This document shows positions 45,076-58,110 of a DNA stretch of 64,000 nucleotides, piece by piece. The number at the start of each line of letters is the position of its first letter. Position 1 is the stretch's first letter. Location: positions 19,426,923-19,490,922 of the forward strand of contig NC_044922.1 of NCBI RefSeq assembly GCF_003576645.1. The letters are read 5' to 3'. This DNA is from Ipomoea triloba. Its lineage: Eukaryota; Streptophyta; Magnoliopsida; Solanales; Convolvulaceae. Position numbers and translations under genes: made by a program. The notes under the pieces were generated by a model. The model saw nothing but the letters and a program-made list of their open reading frames with translations. It had not been told where the DNA came from and did no database searches.

Positions 45076-45597
45076 TTAGACAAGCTTACTCTCAACACTT
45101 TTGAATAAAGTTTTGAAGCTCAATGAGTCCTCTTAAAGAATGGTGAATTGTGAACGTATTTCTTTTTTACAATGCGGGGGTGGAAATAGTAGTGGATGAT
45201 GGTTTACATATGAAAATGGATAAGGATATGAAGGTGGGTAGTGATATGGTGGTGGAGGGTAAGCATAGGTAGAATGAGGGTAGTAGGGATATGGTTGAGG
45301 TGGAGTATATTTCCAATATCATCCTCCATTGTGTGGGTAACCACGGGGATGCATATAAGCACTCATTGACAAGCTTTCAAATGATTTTAACCAATAAATC
45401 CCTGCACAAAGTTTATACCAAACAACAATTCTTTGCAACTAAAAGTAGTTGCAAGTGAGCCACAAAATATACAAAGACAAATATACTCACTTCTCTAATC
45501 AAGCAACAATAATAAGAAAAGAAAAAAAACAAAAGAAAGCAATTCAAGAACTCTTAACAATTAAATTCCTAAATGTCAAACACAATTCAAAAACCGT

Positions 45598-45622
45598 TTG
45601 CCATCCCCGGCAACGACACCAT
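45598..45622 (-). promoter_or_regulatory. Athila-type primer-binding site
   Basis: The minus strand next to the LTR reads AATGGTGTCGTTGCCGGGGA. Plant Athila/Tat elements carry TGGCGCCGTTGCCGGGGA, complementary to tRNA-Asp, here with small changes. It fixes the orientation of the LTR at 45625-46890. Confidence 0.75.
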
Positions 45623-45624
45623 TT

Positions 45625-46890
45625 TGATGTTGTAAGTTTAGTGGAGGTGGAATGTATGGGGTAAAACGAGGAAGAAGTTCCCCAAGTGTCGTGTTCTCAA
45701 GGATGACAAATTGGAATCAAATTATGCATTGGTATTTAGGAGGTTAAGAGGTAAGAGTTACAAGAAATACTTGAAAGCGAAAGAATCATGGAGTTGAGGA
45801 ATTGCAACGGTGAATCTACGAAAATCAATTAAGGAGCACGAGGGTTCGAATGCCTATCCTAGCCCTTGCGATTGGTCATAGCTACGGAGATTCTAGACAA
45901 TGCAGTTCAGATTTAATCATGGGAGCCCACGGTACCATCACCGAGTGGCATCAAACTCGGACTCCCAAGTCCTCATTCGGTTGGGGCATTTCATTGAACA
46001 TGTGGTCTACCACTCCTCCCGGATTAAGGGCGAGGATGTGGTTGATTTGGACTCGTGAGGATCCGCTATCACACAATCCACACTTTCCTTAAGTCGACTA
46101 CCTATCCCGGTTGGAAATAGAAGCAAATCATGACAAGCATCAACCACACAGGACTAAACCATACTTAAACATTTCTACAATCAATTGAAAGAATTTAAAC
46201 CAACCAATCACATTAGCTAAGTAGAGGCAAACAAACCCCTCAACTAAACTACACAAACATCATCTAAATAAAAGGAATCAAACAAGAGATTGAATTAGGA
46301 AAGCTAAATGGAAATTGCAATGAAATTAACAAAAGTAAGAGTAGAGTAGAGATACCAATTATAAACCAAGATATCCATTACATCTTCCTTCCATAGCTCC
46401 AATCTAGCTAGATCTACCCATAAACTAAGAAATCTACACTAGAGAATTTTGGGGAATTTTCCCCCAAGGGGGAGAAGAACTACCAATCAGATCTAAACTA
46501 AAATTAGGGATCCCCTCAAAAATGCAGGGGAAGGGATTAAATAGTCTTTCAAAAGTCAAATCCTGAAATTGCCCTTAATGACCCCGTCCACGCCAGCTCC
46601 ACGCATGGAGGGCTGGCGTGGAACCCTACTGGAAATGTTCCACGCCACCTCCACACGTGAGAGAGGCGTGGATCCTCCGTTGCCTGCTTTGTTTCTTCTT
46701 TTGTTCCTTCCTTTGGCCTCGGGTCCTATTTTATCCTGTGGGAATGACTTTGAAACACAATATAAAGCAGAGTTTGCAAGTTTGATCACATCAGAGCCTA
46801 TTGTGCATGAAATGATTACAAATGGGTGACAAAACCGCGCACTGCTATCCTTAAACTAACCCTAAAGTCGACTATTTTTTGTGCTTATCA
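45625..46890 (-). repeat. Athila-like 5' LTR (minus-strand element)
   Basis: On the minus strand it runs TGATAAGCAC to ACAACATCA (about 1266 bp) and is followed by the primer site. It abuts plus-strand Athila gag sequence at 46894, so it either inserted there or was brought there by rearrangement. It shares end sequence and block order with the plus-strand LTR at 52098-53433, but the two differ extensively. Confidence 0.65.
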
Positions 46891-46893
46891 CCT

Positions 46894-47714
46894 TTGTATC
46901 CTTAGCATCCTCCGATGCGGAAGATTTAATAGAGAAGATTTCCAACAACACATCTTTTTGGTATAATAAGAGGGAGAACCGTGCCAGGATGTATGAGCTT
47001 AAAGAGAGTGTGGCTAGTGAAGCGAAGGTGAGGCTATGAATCATGAAATAAAAAGACTTAAATCGATGATGGAAAAGCTAGAGGCTAAATCTAAGTCATG
47101 TATGGCTTTGGCTTTATATTGTAATATTTGCGGTGGACCCTATGATACAAATGCATGTACATCTCCCTCTGCAAGTGAACATGTGGAGGCCGTGGACTAT
47201 CAACAGGGGAACAATCCTAATGCATATAGTGGACGATTAATAGTCAAAATTGGAAATAAGGTGAAGGATGGCACAATGTAGGGGATACCAAGGAAGACCC
47301 AATGTGAACCAAGGTGGTAAGCCCACCTATGGTCAAGGTGAGAGAAGTCGAATTTCTTATGGCCCAAATCAAGGCAGTGGAATGCAAATGACTCACTATA
47401 GACCAAATTTTGCTTCCCAATTGGATCACCCCATGCAAAGAAGAGATGACATAAGAGAGTTGGATGAAAGGCTATCAAAGGCTGCTTTGGAGCTTAAGAA
47501 TGATTGAGTAAATCTCAAGCATGAGATTACTCAAGAGATAAGGCAAGAAATAGCGGGCTTGAGGCAAGAATCGAAGGCAACTTTGAAGACAGTTGAAAAT
47601 CAAATCTCCCAAATGTTCAAAATGATGTTCGAAAGACATTACAGGCAATTGCCTAGTAACACCGAGAACAATCCGAAGGAGAGAGTCAATGCCATAGCGG
47701 TTATTGAAGAAGAT
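46894..47714 (+). pseudogene. Athila-like gag C-terminal part
   Basis: Successive frame pieces give SSDAEDLIEKISNNTSFWYN, then LYCNICGGPYDTNAC followed by a Gln/Asn-rich stretch, then LDERLSKAALELKND, a TGA at about 47505, and NQISQMFKMMF..QLPSNTENNPKE. The CNICGG..C box and the SQ-x-LPSNTxxNPKE end are Athila gag features. At least two frameshifts and one stop break it. The N-terminus is missing, replaced by the reversed LTR. Confidence 0.65.
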
Positions 47715-47725
47715 AGCCATGAAGG

Positions 47726-48424
47726 ATGAGATCTGTGGACATTGTGTGTGCGACTTGTGGTTATGAAGAAAAGAGAAAAGAATGGGGAGTAGAAAGGACT
47801 ACCTCTTGTGATCCAATGCTTGATGAGAAGGAGGAAATCGCCTCTTGTGATTTCCTAGGAGAAGAAAGAGCAAGGGAGGCTACCTCTTGTAGCCAAGAAT
47901 ATCAATTGGAAGGAGGAGATGTGACCACCTCGTGTGGTCTATCAGGAAAACGAAAAGAAGAAATCACCTCTTGTGATCTCGGGAGCAAAGAAGTAGAAAA
48001 TGTGTTTTCAAAGCACCAATCCAATGCCCCGAAGAAAGACGCAAGGGCTCGCAAAGGTACATTTAATGCTTTCTTGCAAAAGTTTGATTGCGATGCCCAA
48101 TAGAAAGAAATGTTTCAGAATGAAAATGTTGAGGACTTTGCTTGTCTAGGTAAAGAGACCTCGGCTCTCATTTCTATGGGTTGCCCCATCAAGAAGGGTG
48201 ACCCCAGAGCCTTTGTGGTTCCATGTTCGATCAAGGGCAGGGAATTCCCGAAAGCTCTAGCCAATCTCGGAGTCTCTATTAATCTAATGTTGATGAGTGT
48301 GTTTGAAAGCTTGAATTTGTCATACTTGAGTCCAACTAGATTCGCCCTTCGTTTAGCGGATGGGACCACTCGGTACAAAACCCAAAGGTTTGGCGAAGAA
48401 CGTGCTCACACACATGAATGTTAG
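47726..48424 (+). pseudogene. Athila-like protease region
   Basis: A Cys/Ser-rich linker repeats a TTSCD-type pentapeptide five times between about 47799 and 47972, then a TAG at about 48101. After that comes DPRAFVVPCSIKGREFPKAL-ANLGVSINLM, matching the Athila protease fold, where the active site is normally DLGAS. Asp is replaced by Asn here (about 48267), so the protease would be inactive. No reverse transcriptase or integrase follows, so pol has been deleted. Confidence 0.65.
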
Positions 48425-48810
48425 AAATTGCACTAACCCATCAACACTAGTTCTTGAATTGGGAAAGAAGATGAAGTTGACTTTTGAAATTGTTGACTTC
48501 GAATTGAATTTATATAATCTTGAATTGTGAGTGAATGTTTGATGTTCGAATGCATTGTAAGGATTTTTGTGAATGAGAATTGATAAGAAAAGAGGAGAAA
48601 CCATGTCAAAATTTTGAAAAAAAATAGTAAAGAAGATTTTGAAAAAAAAAATAGAAAAGAAGATTTCAACGAAAAAAGAGGCAGAAATTCGAACAAAAAA
48701 AGAGAGAAAATGAGAGAAGAAAAGGAGAATGTGTTGTGACTAACCATTGCAAATCATGGAAATATTTTTGTGTTAAGACTTTGTAGGATTTTATGGGAAG
48801 AACAAAGGAG

Positions 48811-50096
48811 ATGGCAAAGAAGAAAAGATTTGAAGAAGGAAGTTCAAGCCGTGCCCGTACTAATGAACAACCACTGGTAACCAATGCACTTAGGGGAACA
48901 TAAGAATTACGTGGTTTGAATCCGGAACAACTAGCACTTGTGGACCAATACAAGACAAAGAGGTTTATGGGAGGAAAGTATCTCGATCATAATATCTTGC
49001 AAGAATTTGGTTGTGAGTTCATGGTGGAGCGGTTGTTGAGGCACCGTCGTTAGACTAAAGTTTTTTCTTGGAGAGGACCCACATATGGCCTGGTCACGTA
49101 TGAGTTCGTAGCTACATTGAAAATCAAGAAAGAGGCCAATAACACAAATTTGTCCATTTCATTCATTTTATTCAATAAGAAGTACAACTACTCTGTGGAT
49201 GACATGGCTTTGCTTTTGGGACTTCACACAAGAGATGAAATGAATCCCGCGTTCCATAACTACCATTCGGAGTCCTACACAGACTGAGAGGCTTCGACCT
49301 ATTGGAAGAGCATAATGGGGAATGCCAAGTACAACTCAAGCAATTTGCATGCTAGGGAGATCCGACCCAATCATCTCAAGGCTATTTGGTTGGCATTGGC
49401 CATCAACTTATCCGGGAGGAAAACCAATTTGAATAAGGCTTATCGGCAAGATCTCTATTACATGTGGAGTAGGGAGAAGGATCAACCTGTGAACATGGGA
49501 GTTCAAGTGAAAAAGTGGATTGCGGCTCAAAATAAGTCGAATGTGCAATCCGTGTTCTTGGGGCCTTTGGTGATCGAGCTTTGCAAAGGGTTAGGCCTTG
49601 AAGATTTGTTGTATAGAGAAACGGTAGATACCGTCATGGAACCAATTTCAAATGTGGACTTTTTTTCCACGAGCTTGAGACTTGGGGGAGATGACGCGTC
49701 ATCGGAGGATGAGGCCGAAGAAGATAATGTGATGATGAGAAAGAAGAATATGAGGAAGAAGAAAAAGAGGAGGAGCAAGAAGAGCAAGGAGGAGATGATG
49801 TTGCACCTCATGCGATGCCTACCACCATGGATTGGGAGAGCACGAGAGCTTTTCATCTTCAATTACATCAAGAGCATATGACACTCTTACACTCTCATGG
49901 TGACACCCTCGCTCAGCATGGTCAAACGCTCACGCAACATGGAGAAATTGTCACAAGGCATGGTGATGCCATTGCCTTACAAAGAGATGAAATTGCAAGA
50001 GCCAAGGAAGCCGTAGATATGAACAGTCGGATGATCGAGGATCTTCAAGCTCAATTCGCATACCATTTCCATCCACCATCCCATGTTGACCATTGA
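48811..50096 (+). pseudogene. ATHILA ORF1-like protein, interrupted
   Basis: Starts MAKKKRFEEGSSSRARTNE at 48811. Three in-frame stops break the N-terminal half (after LRGT, LLRHRR and SYTD). The rest is open as MGNAKYNSSNLHAREIRPNH..YYMWSREKDQP to an acidic/basic tail. A frameshift near 49810 leads to a C-terminal heptad array with HGDTLAQHGQTLTQHGE. Domain content fits the plant retrotransposon ORF-1 family found downstream of pol in Athila elements. Here it follows the protease directly, consistent with an internal deletion. Confidence 0.65.
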
Positions 50097-52097
50097 AGAC
50101 TCCACCACTCCAAGACATAAGTAGGATGATGAAGGAAGAGATTGGATGAGAAAATTTTGGTTGTTTGAATTGATGTTCTAAGTGTCCCATCAAAAACATT
50201 AGGTTCCCTATGCGTGGGGTTCCACTTTTATTTTCTTTACTTTTCATTGCTTTTTATTGCTTTCTAGTTTAATTGCCTTTATTCTAGACAATTTCAATAT
50301 TTGCACTTTTTAATTCCTAGACTTCTAATGGTTTTTAGCTTAAAGTTTTTTTAGTATGTTCTAAGATAGTTTATATTTGATGTCTTTTTAGCTTTATGTT
50401 GTTTTTCTTTTGCATTTGAGTCGGGCTAAAGACGTTAAACGTGGCGCTCTTGGGAGTCACCCCAAGCATTACAAAAAAATGAAAAAAAGAGAGGAAAAAA
50501 AGTAGAGAATGATAAAGAAGGAATAAACGAAGTAGCTTCCTACTCCATTGCACCTTGAATGTTTACATGTTACCATTTTTCTTGTAGCATTGATGACGGA
50601 GGAGACCCATGGTTCAAAGCTAAAGTGTGGAAAAGAAAGGGATGCTTACTTGGTTGTAGCCTCTTATCCCTTTTTACATTTGAATGCCTCGTTTTCAATT
50701 TTAAAGTGTGGAAATATTTGGAAGCTTTTGTATAACAGTTTATACAAATGATGAGCATGTCATTCTTTGATTCACAAAAGTATTGTTTTGTTGTAACCCT
50801 ACACCCCGTAAACACTTCTCAGTGTGGAAAGGGGTTGGTTTGTTTGCTTATATTTGCTAGACCCGTGCTTCTTTAATCCATTTGGTCCTCAATGCAACAT
50901 CGAGGACGATGTTTGGTTTAAAGTGTGTGGAAAGGATGCACTTTGTGTTTTAAATTGTTTGATTGCTTAATTGGTCTTGTAGTCAAGATAGATGGGTGTG
51001 CTTGATAGTGGAGAGTGAGTCATTGTTCATGTTATCTAGGAAGAGTTTTAACTAGTTGCCAATTAAAATTTGTTATTCTTGGAATATCTTTGGGAAGTTA
51101 CCTTTTGTACCAATGCGAGTCTTTAGAGCCAAGTAGGTTTACATTCTTGCATGCTTGCACGATGTTCACCTCTTATTTCATTAGGACCTTAGTCAATGAT
51201 CTCTCGAAGTGGGAGTGCACCCCTTAATTTGAGAAAGATAATTGTAAGAAAAGTCCAGAATTGGACTAATTTAGGTAGGGCATGGGGCAAAAGGTGAGCC
51301 TATTAGTGAGCATTGAGAGGAAATCCCTTACCCCAAGTAAAATGCAAGAGGGGTTGAATGGTGAAAGTTTGCAAAAAAGGCTAAATAAGACCACTCCTAG
51401 AGGTAAGATCCTAGGAAAGCCATTTTGCTAGGATTTGGGGCAACCATTGCACCGTCTTTGAAAAAGAGTAGAGATCTACATAAAGTCGGTTGTCCCAATG
51501 ACGTTATCCAAGAAGATGAGAAAACAAGAGAGGAGGTGAGCCGCTTCGCTAGGGTTCGGGTACCCATTGCACCGACCTTCGAAAAAGCATGGAACTCCAT
51601 GTGAAGTCGGGTGCTCGATGACGTTACCCTAGGAAGTAAGAAGAAAGAGTGACAACCCAAGCCATTGGCGGTGAGCGCTCCAGCCCCTATGCTCATTTAT
51701 TTGTATGCATGGGCTTTGGCGTTTCGGTTGGATGGGTTGGTTGAGGCATGTACATCGTTCCCACTAGTGGGATCGGCTTGAAGTCCCTAGCAAAATAAAA
51801 GGTGAACCCAACTTTGGTTTGCATGCTTGTAGATTGGTGTGAGAGGTGTGTTCCTCGATGCTTAATTTTTATCTTCAAAGGGGTTTTTGCTTCCCCTGTA
51901 TATTCCTTGAGTTATATGATATCTAGTTAACGCCCTTTGTAGATAACATAAGGGATCTTCCCCTTACCGGTACCCCTTGCATTCATTTTTTATTGACCGA
52001 ATGTCCAATTGAGTTATCCTAGCTATCTTTGGCTTCTATATGCTTATGGTTTGAATTAGATTTGCTTGAAGACAAGCAAAGTAAAGTGTGGAAACTT
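50097..52097 (+). mobile_element. Athila-like 3' noncoding region
   Basis: No ORF with a domain. AAAGTGTGGAA boxes recur (near 50620, 50700, 50918 and 52083), the last just before the LTR. A segment of about 120 bp (GCCATTTTGCTAGG..GACGTTATCC) at about 51416-51512 is repeated in diverged form at about 51540-51632. Confidence 0.5.
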
Positions 52098-53433
52098 TGA
52101 TAAGCGCCAAAGATAACTAGGCTAAGGGTCTAAGTTGGGGTAAATTAGGAATGAATTTGTGTCCTTTTGTGAGCTATTTATGGTATTTCTTTGCTCTAAT
52201 GTGTAAATCAATTGCAAGTTCCACTCTTGGCACACTTGGAATGATTTTGTAGGTTTTGGAGGTGTAAACAAGAAACATGTAAACTTGGCAAGAAAAGCAA
52301 AGAAAAGGAGAAGAGACCAAAAGCGAGATCTGTCTACTCCACGAGTGGACACTGCGTGGAGAAACTTCAGAGACTTCCACACCACTGATCCACACGTGGA
52401 CGGGCAACTCCGAGGCTAAATGGTCAAGGGCAATTTTGGGAAAGCTATTTAAGGACTAATTTAGGAAGTTTTGAGGAGTTCTAATTTTTTTACATTTCAT
52501 CACTTAGAAAATAGTAGAGAGAAGGTAGAGCTCATCTTCGCTTGTAGAGAGAGACAATTTCCATTCCTTGTATTCCTAGAGAAGAAGATCTACATTGAAG
52601 CTTGAATTTGGATTCTACTTGATCTTGTGTAGGTAAATCTATATTACTACTTTCAATATTGTTGCAATTCAGGTCTCCAATTCAATTTCCAATTTGTGAA
52701 TTTAGGTTTTGTTTTACAATTTGCTATCATGATTAGGTAGATCTTTAGTAGGGATTGAATTGTGGAATTTCATAATGCCTAAGTGTAGATCTCTAATTCC
52801 TAATGTGGAGATTTGGATTGTGGGGGTTGGATTGATTGGTCTTGTTCATAATTGGTGAATTGTATGTGTTCATTGAGGATTGGCCAACTCTTGAATGATC
52901 TAAGACAATAAACTAGGCAAGATATTGCTAGCCTTGTTGTAAGCCCCAATCAATTGTGATTTCCTATTTTATAATTGACTAGTATGAATAGGTAGGTGAT
53001 GTAGGCCATGTGTTTGTGAAAATGCCTCTATGCTTCTTGGTTGCCTAAAGGCACTCCAAAACTAGAGAGTCCCTAGTAGACCAAAGGGGGAACGGTACTA
53101 GCTAATCACCCGAGAATAACCAACCTCACAAGTCAATTTTCCCATGCATAAGTTGCACGAGGAAGCATCATGAATGCACATAATTCATTCCCTAGTTTCC
53201 ACTATTTAATTTCATTCATTTGATTGTTAATTTGGTTTTCAAACTTCAACAACGGCTTTTGTGTTTAATGTGTACTCGTGACTTGGCAAATAAATCATTC
53301 ACAATGCGTTCCCTAAACTAAAAGCTTAGCAATGCCTCCACTTTGACCTCCTTGTGAGATGATAACACCTGGGGGCAACCACACACACAAATCTTTTGAT
53401 TTCATTTTGCACCACGCGAAATGCGTAACATCA
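52098..53433 (+). repeat. Athila-like 3' LTR (plus-strand element)
   Basis: Runs TGATAAGCGCC to GCGTAACATCA, about 1336 bp, sharing its ends with the reversed LTR at 45625-46890. A Copia gag-pol relic resumes immediately after it, so this Athila element appears to have landed inside that Copia. The matching 5' LTR of this element is not in the window. Confidence 0.65.
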
Positions 53434-56400
53434 GGACCTACAGTATAAAAGTGAAGACGCTAAGGCAAAGAAATTTGTCGTTAGCTGATTCCTTGAATAC
53501 AAGACGGTGGATTCTAGGATCGTTCTGAGTCAAACTAACGAATGAATGCTTGTGAGTGAAACCTTTCAAGGGAAATCTGGTATTCACCTATTGCCTCTAG
53601 GCATAAAGGACTTCAAGAATTAAAAGAAGCAATTCCACGAAAAATACTTCAATTGTCGTAATATGGGTCACAAGTTTGCTGATTGTAAAACACCTAAGAA
53701 TAATAATAATAATAATTCTAATCATGATGTGGTGCATGTCGATCAGAATGAGTCTGAAATCATCCTCTCGGCAATGGTAACTGATTAAATTTGGTTGATT
53801 TGAATAAAACAAAATGGTTCATTACGCTGAATCCGCTTCAGAAGATAGTGCATCTGTCTTTGCTCTCAGGCATGCATCAAAGGTAAGCTGGATCTCTAGG
53901 TGGCTGACCAGGAGGTACAGGTGCGACCCGAGATATGTATTCTAAATGTGCATTGTTTACTACCTTTGAGAAGACTAATAGTGAGAAGGTATGGATGAGG
54001 AATTCTACCCAGTCTACTGTGGAAGGCATGGGAAAAGTTGTTCTAGGATGACCTCTTGGAAAGAGTTGACTATGAACAATGTCTTGTGCGTGTCGGAGCT
54101 ACAGAAAAACTTAGTTTCTGGTTTGTTGTTGAATAAGAATGGCTTCCGATTAGTGTTTGACACAGACAAGGTTGTTTCATCAAAATCATGAATGTATGTA
54201 GGTAGACCTGAAAATTATTGACACGACCCGTTAACACGATACAAAACCAGATACGAAAATAATGGGTTAGTGTTTAGCCTTAACGTGTCACGGGTCGTTA
54301 ACAAGTTAACCGCTTAAGGACCCGTTATGTTTCGTGTCTTAACGGGTCAACCCGTTAAACCTATTGAGAACCTGTTTAACCCGTGTTGATTCATTTACAT
54401 GAACTTGTTTACACAAATCTATTTATAACCCGCTAAGAACCATTGTCGTTTAGGTAAGAACTACTGTCATGAATGAGATTATAAAAGATATCATCAACAT
54501 GACTAACGATGAACTTACTATATTACGCCAAGATCGTACCAATTATTGATGTTCAACAATTTGAAATTTGAATTCTTATTTTGTTCAATTTTATTCTAAA
54601 AACTAGTATGGACTTCTTTAATTATGATTTTTGGATGTTATTTTATCATTTAACTTGTTAACAAATTGTGTTTGTGTTCATGTTAAAAATTTAAACCCAT
54701 TAACCTTAACGTGTCGTGTATGTGTTTAACTTTATCGTGTCAACTCGTATACACGAATTACCAGGTCTATAGTTAGGCAAGGGTTATGTACTAGATTGGT
54801 TTTTTAAGTTCGATGTAATAACCATAATTAATAATAATGTTATTAACTATTTAATTATTCCTACTTGCTTGAGTCTTCATGTTTGTGGCATGGTAGATTT
54901 GGTCATGTTAATTTTAATTCTATACGTAGATTAATTAACTTGGACCATATTCTTGCATTTCAAATTAACGATAAGTACAAATGTAAGATTTGTGTTGAGG
55001 CAAAACAAACGAAAATTTCTTTTAAATCAATTGAAAGGAAAATGGAACCACTTGAGTTAATCCATCGTGATGTAAGTAATTTTAGATCAATACAAATGTG
55101 TAATGGTAATAAATATTTTATCACGTTTATAAACGATAGCACACAATACTGCTATGTGTATTTGCTTAAGAGTAGAGACGAAGCCATTCATAAATTCATT
55201 ATTTATAAGAATAAAGTGGAAAACAAACTTAATCAGAGAATTAAAAAGGTTAGAAGAGATCGAGGTGGTGAGTACGAAACACCTATTGGTGACTTCTGAG
55301 CTAGTGATGGTATTTTACATGAGTGTACGGCACCTTATGCACCTCAATTAAACGGTGTTGACGAACGAAAAAATCACATTGAAAGCGATGATGAATGCGA
55401 TTGTAAATAAGTTTAGGCCTACTTCAAAGTATGTGGGGTGAGGCAACTTTGACAAGCAATTACCTTTTAAATAAGGTTCCCTGCAAGAAGCTCGATAAGA
55501 CTCATTATGAATTATGGATCGATAGGAAGCCTTCCTACCAATACCTAAAAGTGTGAGGGTGTGTTGCCAAAGTATTAGTGCCAACACCTAAGAAAATAAA
55601 GATAGGTCCTAAGATGATGGACTGTATCTTTATTGATAATGATAATAGTAGTGCTTATCGGTTCTTAGTATAGGAGTCCCATAATACGGAGACGAACACG
55701 ATAATTGAATCAAGGAATGCATCGTTCTTTGAAGATTTATTTTCATGTAGGTCCAATGAGGGACCTAGTATGTTGAAACGAACATTCGATGAGGCTGTGG
55801 ATAATGAAAGTGGAGGGTCTAAAGTAGAACCCGAGCTCGAAGCTAGACGTAGCAAGCGAGCTAGGATTGAAAAATCTTTTGGTCCATATTTTCTTACGTA
55901 CATGTTAAAGTGTGATGGGCATAATATTTTAACTTGTTTACTAGAAAATGAACCGGATTTTCTGGCATGTTTGTTAGAAAATGAGCCCCGAACGTATGTA
56001 GAAGTCGTGATTTCTACGGAAGGACCAATGTGGAAAGATGCTATCAAAAGTTAATTTTTTTATATCCTACAAAATCACGCTTAGGAGTTGGTTGATCTTC
56101 CTCCAGGTAGTAAACCCTTGGGATCTAAATGGGTCTTTAGATGGAAGATGAAACACGATGATTCCATTGAGAAGTATAAGGCCGGCTTGTAATTAAAGTT
56201 ACAAGCAACATGAGGGTCACGATTACTTCGATACACATTCTCCTGTGGCAAGAATAAATTCCATTTGGATGATACTTTCCATAGTCGCGCTACGGAACTT
56301 GGAAGTTCATCAAATATATATGTAAAAACAACTTTCTTGAATAGTGAGTTAGATGAAGAAATTTAAATGGAACAACCTAAGGGTTTTGTTCTTCCGGGCC

Positions 56401-57098
56401 AAGAGAAAAAATGTAAATTGGTTGAATCACTATATGGTTTAAAACAAGCACCTAAACAGTGGCACAAGAAGTTTGACCATGTGATGTTAACCAATGGGTT
56501 TAAGATAAACGAAAGTGACTAGTGTGTCTACGTTAAAGAAACGATAAACGGTTATGTCATTCATCGTGGTCTTCGTGGGTAGTAACAGTCAAATGATCAA
56601 ATCTACCAAGAACATGTTAAATTCGAGATTAGACATGAAGGATATAAGTTTGGTGGATCATCAGGATTAAAATTGTGAAAAGACTGGATGGTTTAGTGTT
56701 AAGACAATCTCATTATATTGATAAAGTCCTTGCAAAGTTTAACAAGGATGATTATCAAGTGGCTAGGATGCCTTTAGATACAAACATTCATATGTCCAAA
56801 AACCCCGAAGAGTGTATTTCTCAAGTACAATACGCTAGGATTATTGGAAGTTTGATGTATCTAATGATCGCTGTACTAGGCTGGATATTGCCTTTGCGGT
56901 TAGCAAATGCAGTAGATATACGAGTAACTATAGTGATAGCATTAGAAGGCAATAGTGAGAGTTATGAGATACTTAAGATACTTATTGGACAACAATAGTG
57001 AGAGTTATGAGATACTTAAGATACTTAAGGGTTATTCTAGTAAGGTTTTTAATGAGACATGCTTATAGGAAGTAATGGTCTAATGATGAGTGTTATAA
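53434..57098 (+). pseudogene. TNT1-like Copia relic, frameshifted
   Basis: In order: a zinc knuckle with the first Cys changed to Tyr (YFNCRNMGHKFADC, about 53644); protease-to-integrase linker (MTSWKELTMNNVLCV..NLVSGLLLNKNGFRLVFD, 54030-54190); an hAT-like insertion; integrase (LWHGRFGHVNFNSI..CKICVEAK, RRDRGGEYETP, 54880-55290); a late-integrase block to about 55670; and RT pieces (GSKWVFRWKMKHDD about 56120, SLYGLKQAPKQWHKKFDHVM about 56425, LRQSHYIDKVLAKFN about 56700, IGSLMYLMI about 56850). The YVDD region is destroyed and RNase H is lost. It parallels the intact element at 22182-26207 but is much older. Confidence 0.75.
54203..54769. mobile_element. hAT-like MITE inserted in the Copia relic
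   Basis: 567 bp with short inverted ends TAGACCTG/CAGGTCTA and diverged 8-bp flanks TATGTAGG (54195-54202) and TAGTTAGG (54770-54777). Removing it with one flank restores a Copia reading MYVGKGYVLD across the junction. The interior is full of CCCGTTAACACG / CGTGTTAAC-type motifs in both orientations. The 8-bp duplication and size fit a non-autonomous hAT. Confidence 0.7.
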
Positions 57099-57784
57099 TT
57101 AATTTAAGAGTTTATTACTAAAATGGTCCCTCGACTATTACAAAATTACCAATTTAGTCCTCGACAATTTTTTGTGTCCAATTAAGTCCCCGATTTTGAA
57201 AATTTTAACCATTTTGGTCCTCCGTTCGTTTAAGCATTAGAAGTCCGTTTACTTTGAGGGCATTTATGGAATTTTACTTGAGAAGTTCCATTTTCGGCGA
57301 TGGAGATTACGAAGACCGGGTAAGCAGCCGCCTAAGCAAGAGCTAAAACATCCTGCAAATCTACATTGGATTCCCTTTGGGTTTTTGAAATGGACGAAGG
57401 CAAATTACGAAGCCGAAGAGCGACTGGAAGCAATGGTCTTGAAACGACGCACCGCATCCATTTGATTTCTCCCTCTTTTCCGTTACTTATTCCAAAACGA
57501 TTACGTTTCTAAGCCGTCTTGAATGGAGGGAATGGAAAGAGAAAGCGAAAGAAAGGTAGAGGGAGAAGGGATAGAACGAAACGAAACAAAATGACGACGC
57601 GACGCTTCTCTCCCCTCTCTCTCGCCGCTGCGTTTAACAACCAGACAGAGAAAACAACAGAGAATTTTCCCAGACAAAAACTCTGTTAATTTTCTCCTGC
57701 AAAAAGAGGCTAAGACGTTTCCTGCTCTAATGTATGACTGAATGCCAAAATCATCTGACATGCCGCTATTTTATACTCGCGCTC

Positions 57785-58108
57785 ACAGGTAGATTTTGGA
57801 CCGCAGATTTGTCATTGCCGGAGACTCCAAAGAATGTGAAATGGAAGATTCCTGTGGGGGAACCGTGAATTGCAAGAACTTTTCGCCTTCCTTTTGAGCT
57901 GGTGATTTACACTTAGTAACAGATTTTTCCAGCAAAACTTCCACAGACTCCATATTTGTTTTATTTGATGCTATTTCATTACCTCTAGGATTTTTTTTCC
58001 CACTTCTCGATCTTCATGAGGTTTCAACAATTCAATTTTAGATGTACTTGGATCCCACTCTAGTTCATGCTCCAAAGCAATTTCCTTTAGCAGCTTAAGT
58101 TTCACATC
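57785..58108 (-). pseudogene. captured IST1-like (ESCRT regulator) fragment
   Basis: The minus strand reads [21 protein letters not shown] followed by S..ELLKPHED, the end of the IST1/DUF292 domain of plant IST1-like proteins (regulators of Vps4 in endosomal sorting). A one-base insertion in an A run near 58000 then shifts the frame, and further Ser/Lys-rich sequence follows. It is cut abruptly at the junction with the NDUFS1 piece at about 58108. Confidence 0.65.
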
Positions 58109-58110
58109 GG

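Noticed and set aside
43868..53433. A single Athila element with an inverted 5' end
   Set aside because: Considered, but the two LTRs differ far too much for one insertion; two elements fit better.
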